A program made the translations under genes and the position numbers. Of a stretch of 64,000 bases of DNA, positions 63,535 to 64,000 are shown piece after piece (within the stretch, counting starts at the first letter, position 1; every line of letters begins with the position of its first letter). Source of the stretch: a virus; the IMG/VR virus record IMGVR_UViG_3300008954_000046, positions 1 through 64,000 of that record, one strand, 5' to 3'. Under the pieces are notes generated by a model. That model was not told the origin of the DNA and ran no database searches. It was given only the letters and a program-made list of their open reading frames with translations.

Positions 63535-63535
63535 G

Positions 63536-64000
63536 ATGAAAGTATCGTTAATTAGTGTAACCCCTAAAGCAGAAGAAAATATAGTTTATATAGCCCGAGT
63601 TAGTTCTAAAAGGGAAGATAAAACCTCTAAATCGGAAGGACTATTAAATTATCTCATCAAACATAAACATTGGAGTCCCTTTGAACACTCTCATATGAGT
63701 GTAGAGATAGAAACCAGTAAAGCTATTGGTATCCAACTCATAAGACATAGGTCCTTTACCTTCCAAGAATTTAGCCAAAGATACCAAAACGTAGAATTAT
63801 TGGGGGATATGTTTGAAGAAGTAGAATTTAGAAAACAGTGTGAAGATAATAGACAAAGCTCTACAGAGATACTTAAAGAGTCACATCCAGAAGTTAAAGT
63901 ACTTTTATTAGATATAAAAAGAATGTACCAAGGATTGTTAGAAGATGGGGTAGCCAGAGAAACGGCAAGAATGATATTACCTTTATGTACAAAGACTAGA
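63536..64000 (+). CDS. thyX: flavin-dependent thymidylate synthase ThyX (partial, cut by window end)
   Basis: The first 155 residues of ThyX are present; the rest lies beyond the window. ThyX converts dUMP to dTMP using folate and FAD. The N-terminal part (VSLISVTPKAEENIVYIARV), HKHWSPFEHSHMSVEIE, and the ThyX motif region RHRSFTFQEFSQRY (about residues 77-90) are clear. With the class II ribonucleotide reductase at 5023 it shows that the phage makes its own deoxynucleotides. Confidence 0.9.
   Translation, partial: MKVSLISVTPKAEENIVYIARVSSKREDKTSKSEGLLNYLIKHKHWSPFEHSHMSVEIETSKAIGIQLIRHRSFTFQEFSQRYQNVELLGDMFEEVEFRKQCEDNRQSSTEILKESHPEVKVLLLDIKRMYQGLLEDGVARETARMILPLCTKTR

Noticed and set aside
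1-64000. tRNA genes, insertion sequences, CRISPR arrays, integrase or attachment sites
   Set aside because: I found no cloverleaf-like segment, transposase or integrase motif, regular repeat array or direct-repeat target site.
1-64000. Reassigned stop codons
   Set aside because: TAA, TAG and TGA all end recognisable genes at the expected length, for example TAG after gp6 and TGA after dnaJ.

Overview
The window reads as one continuous, nearly fully coding piece of a large T4-like tailed phage genome (myovirus type). It is AT-rich, genes are packed with 1-30 bp gaps or short overlaps, and there are no tRNA genes, insertion sequences, CRISPR arrays or cellular housekeeping operons. The T4-type core seen here is gp32, UvsX, RNase H, gp41 helicase, gp25, gp6, a gp61-type primase, gp47 and gp46. 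Capsid, terminase, portal, tail sheath and DNA polymerase genes are absent, so this is a fragment of a larger genome; the last gene (thyX) runs off the right edge.

The host is probably a marine or aquatic member of the Bacteroidetes (Flavobacteriia-like). Five independent signs point there. Most start codons sit in A-rich leaders without a Shine-Dalgarno sequence. One intergenic region carries a TTG-N20-TATCTTTG promoter of the Bacteroidetes primary-sigma type. The phage encodes an RpoD-like sigma factor resembling the short Bacteroidetes form. Tail proteins carry SprB-like and GCTDP/DDGSC-type repeats typical of Bacteroidetes surface proteins. Two small proteins resemble Bacteroidetes families: a histone H1/Hc1-like protein and a protein with the C-terminal domain found on Bacteroidetes rhomboid proteases.

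Layout. (1) 1-7300: a short leader with a hairpin terminator, then replication and recombination genes (gp32, uvsX, rnh, an unknown gene, gp41), an adenosylcobalamin-dependent ribonucleotide reductase and two small Cys-rich proteins. (2) 7300-43300: baseplate and tail-fibre block: gp25, gp6 and twelve large structural proteins, including one of 2989 residues and three paralogues with a shared N-terminal domain. (3) 43300-49650: RuvC-like resolvase, primase, PD-(D/E)XK nuclease, and gp47/gp46 separated by a coiled-coil protein and a membrane protein. (4) 49640-51924: two minus-strand genes of unknown function. (5) 51980-59300: small Bacteroidetes-type protein, sigma factor, membrane protein, amidase endolysin, possible spanin-like pair and virion-associated-looking proteins. 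(6) 59300-64000: a run of small genes behind a perfect TTGACA-N17-TATAAT promoter, including the H1-like protein, then a minus-strand unknown, a DnaJ homologue, small unknowns and thyX.

The most notable points are an apparently complete absence of GATC in 64 kb, a phage histone H1-like gene too short for usual ORF cut-offs, a gp32 that has lost its zinc ligands but gained a bacterial-SSB-like C-terminal tip, a phage RpoD-like sigma factor together with a recurrent TTATATAAAA-type element 17-29 bp upstream of several genes, and tail proteins built from Bacteroidetes cell-surface repeat modules. All function calls rest on reading motifs by eye; no database search was possible.
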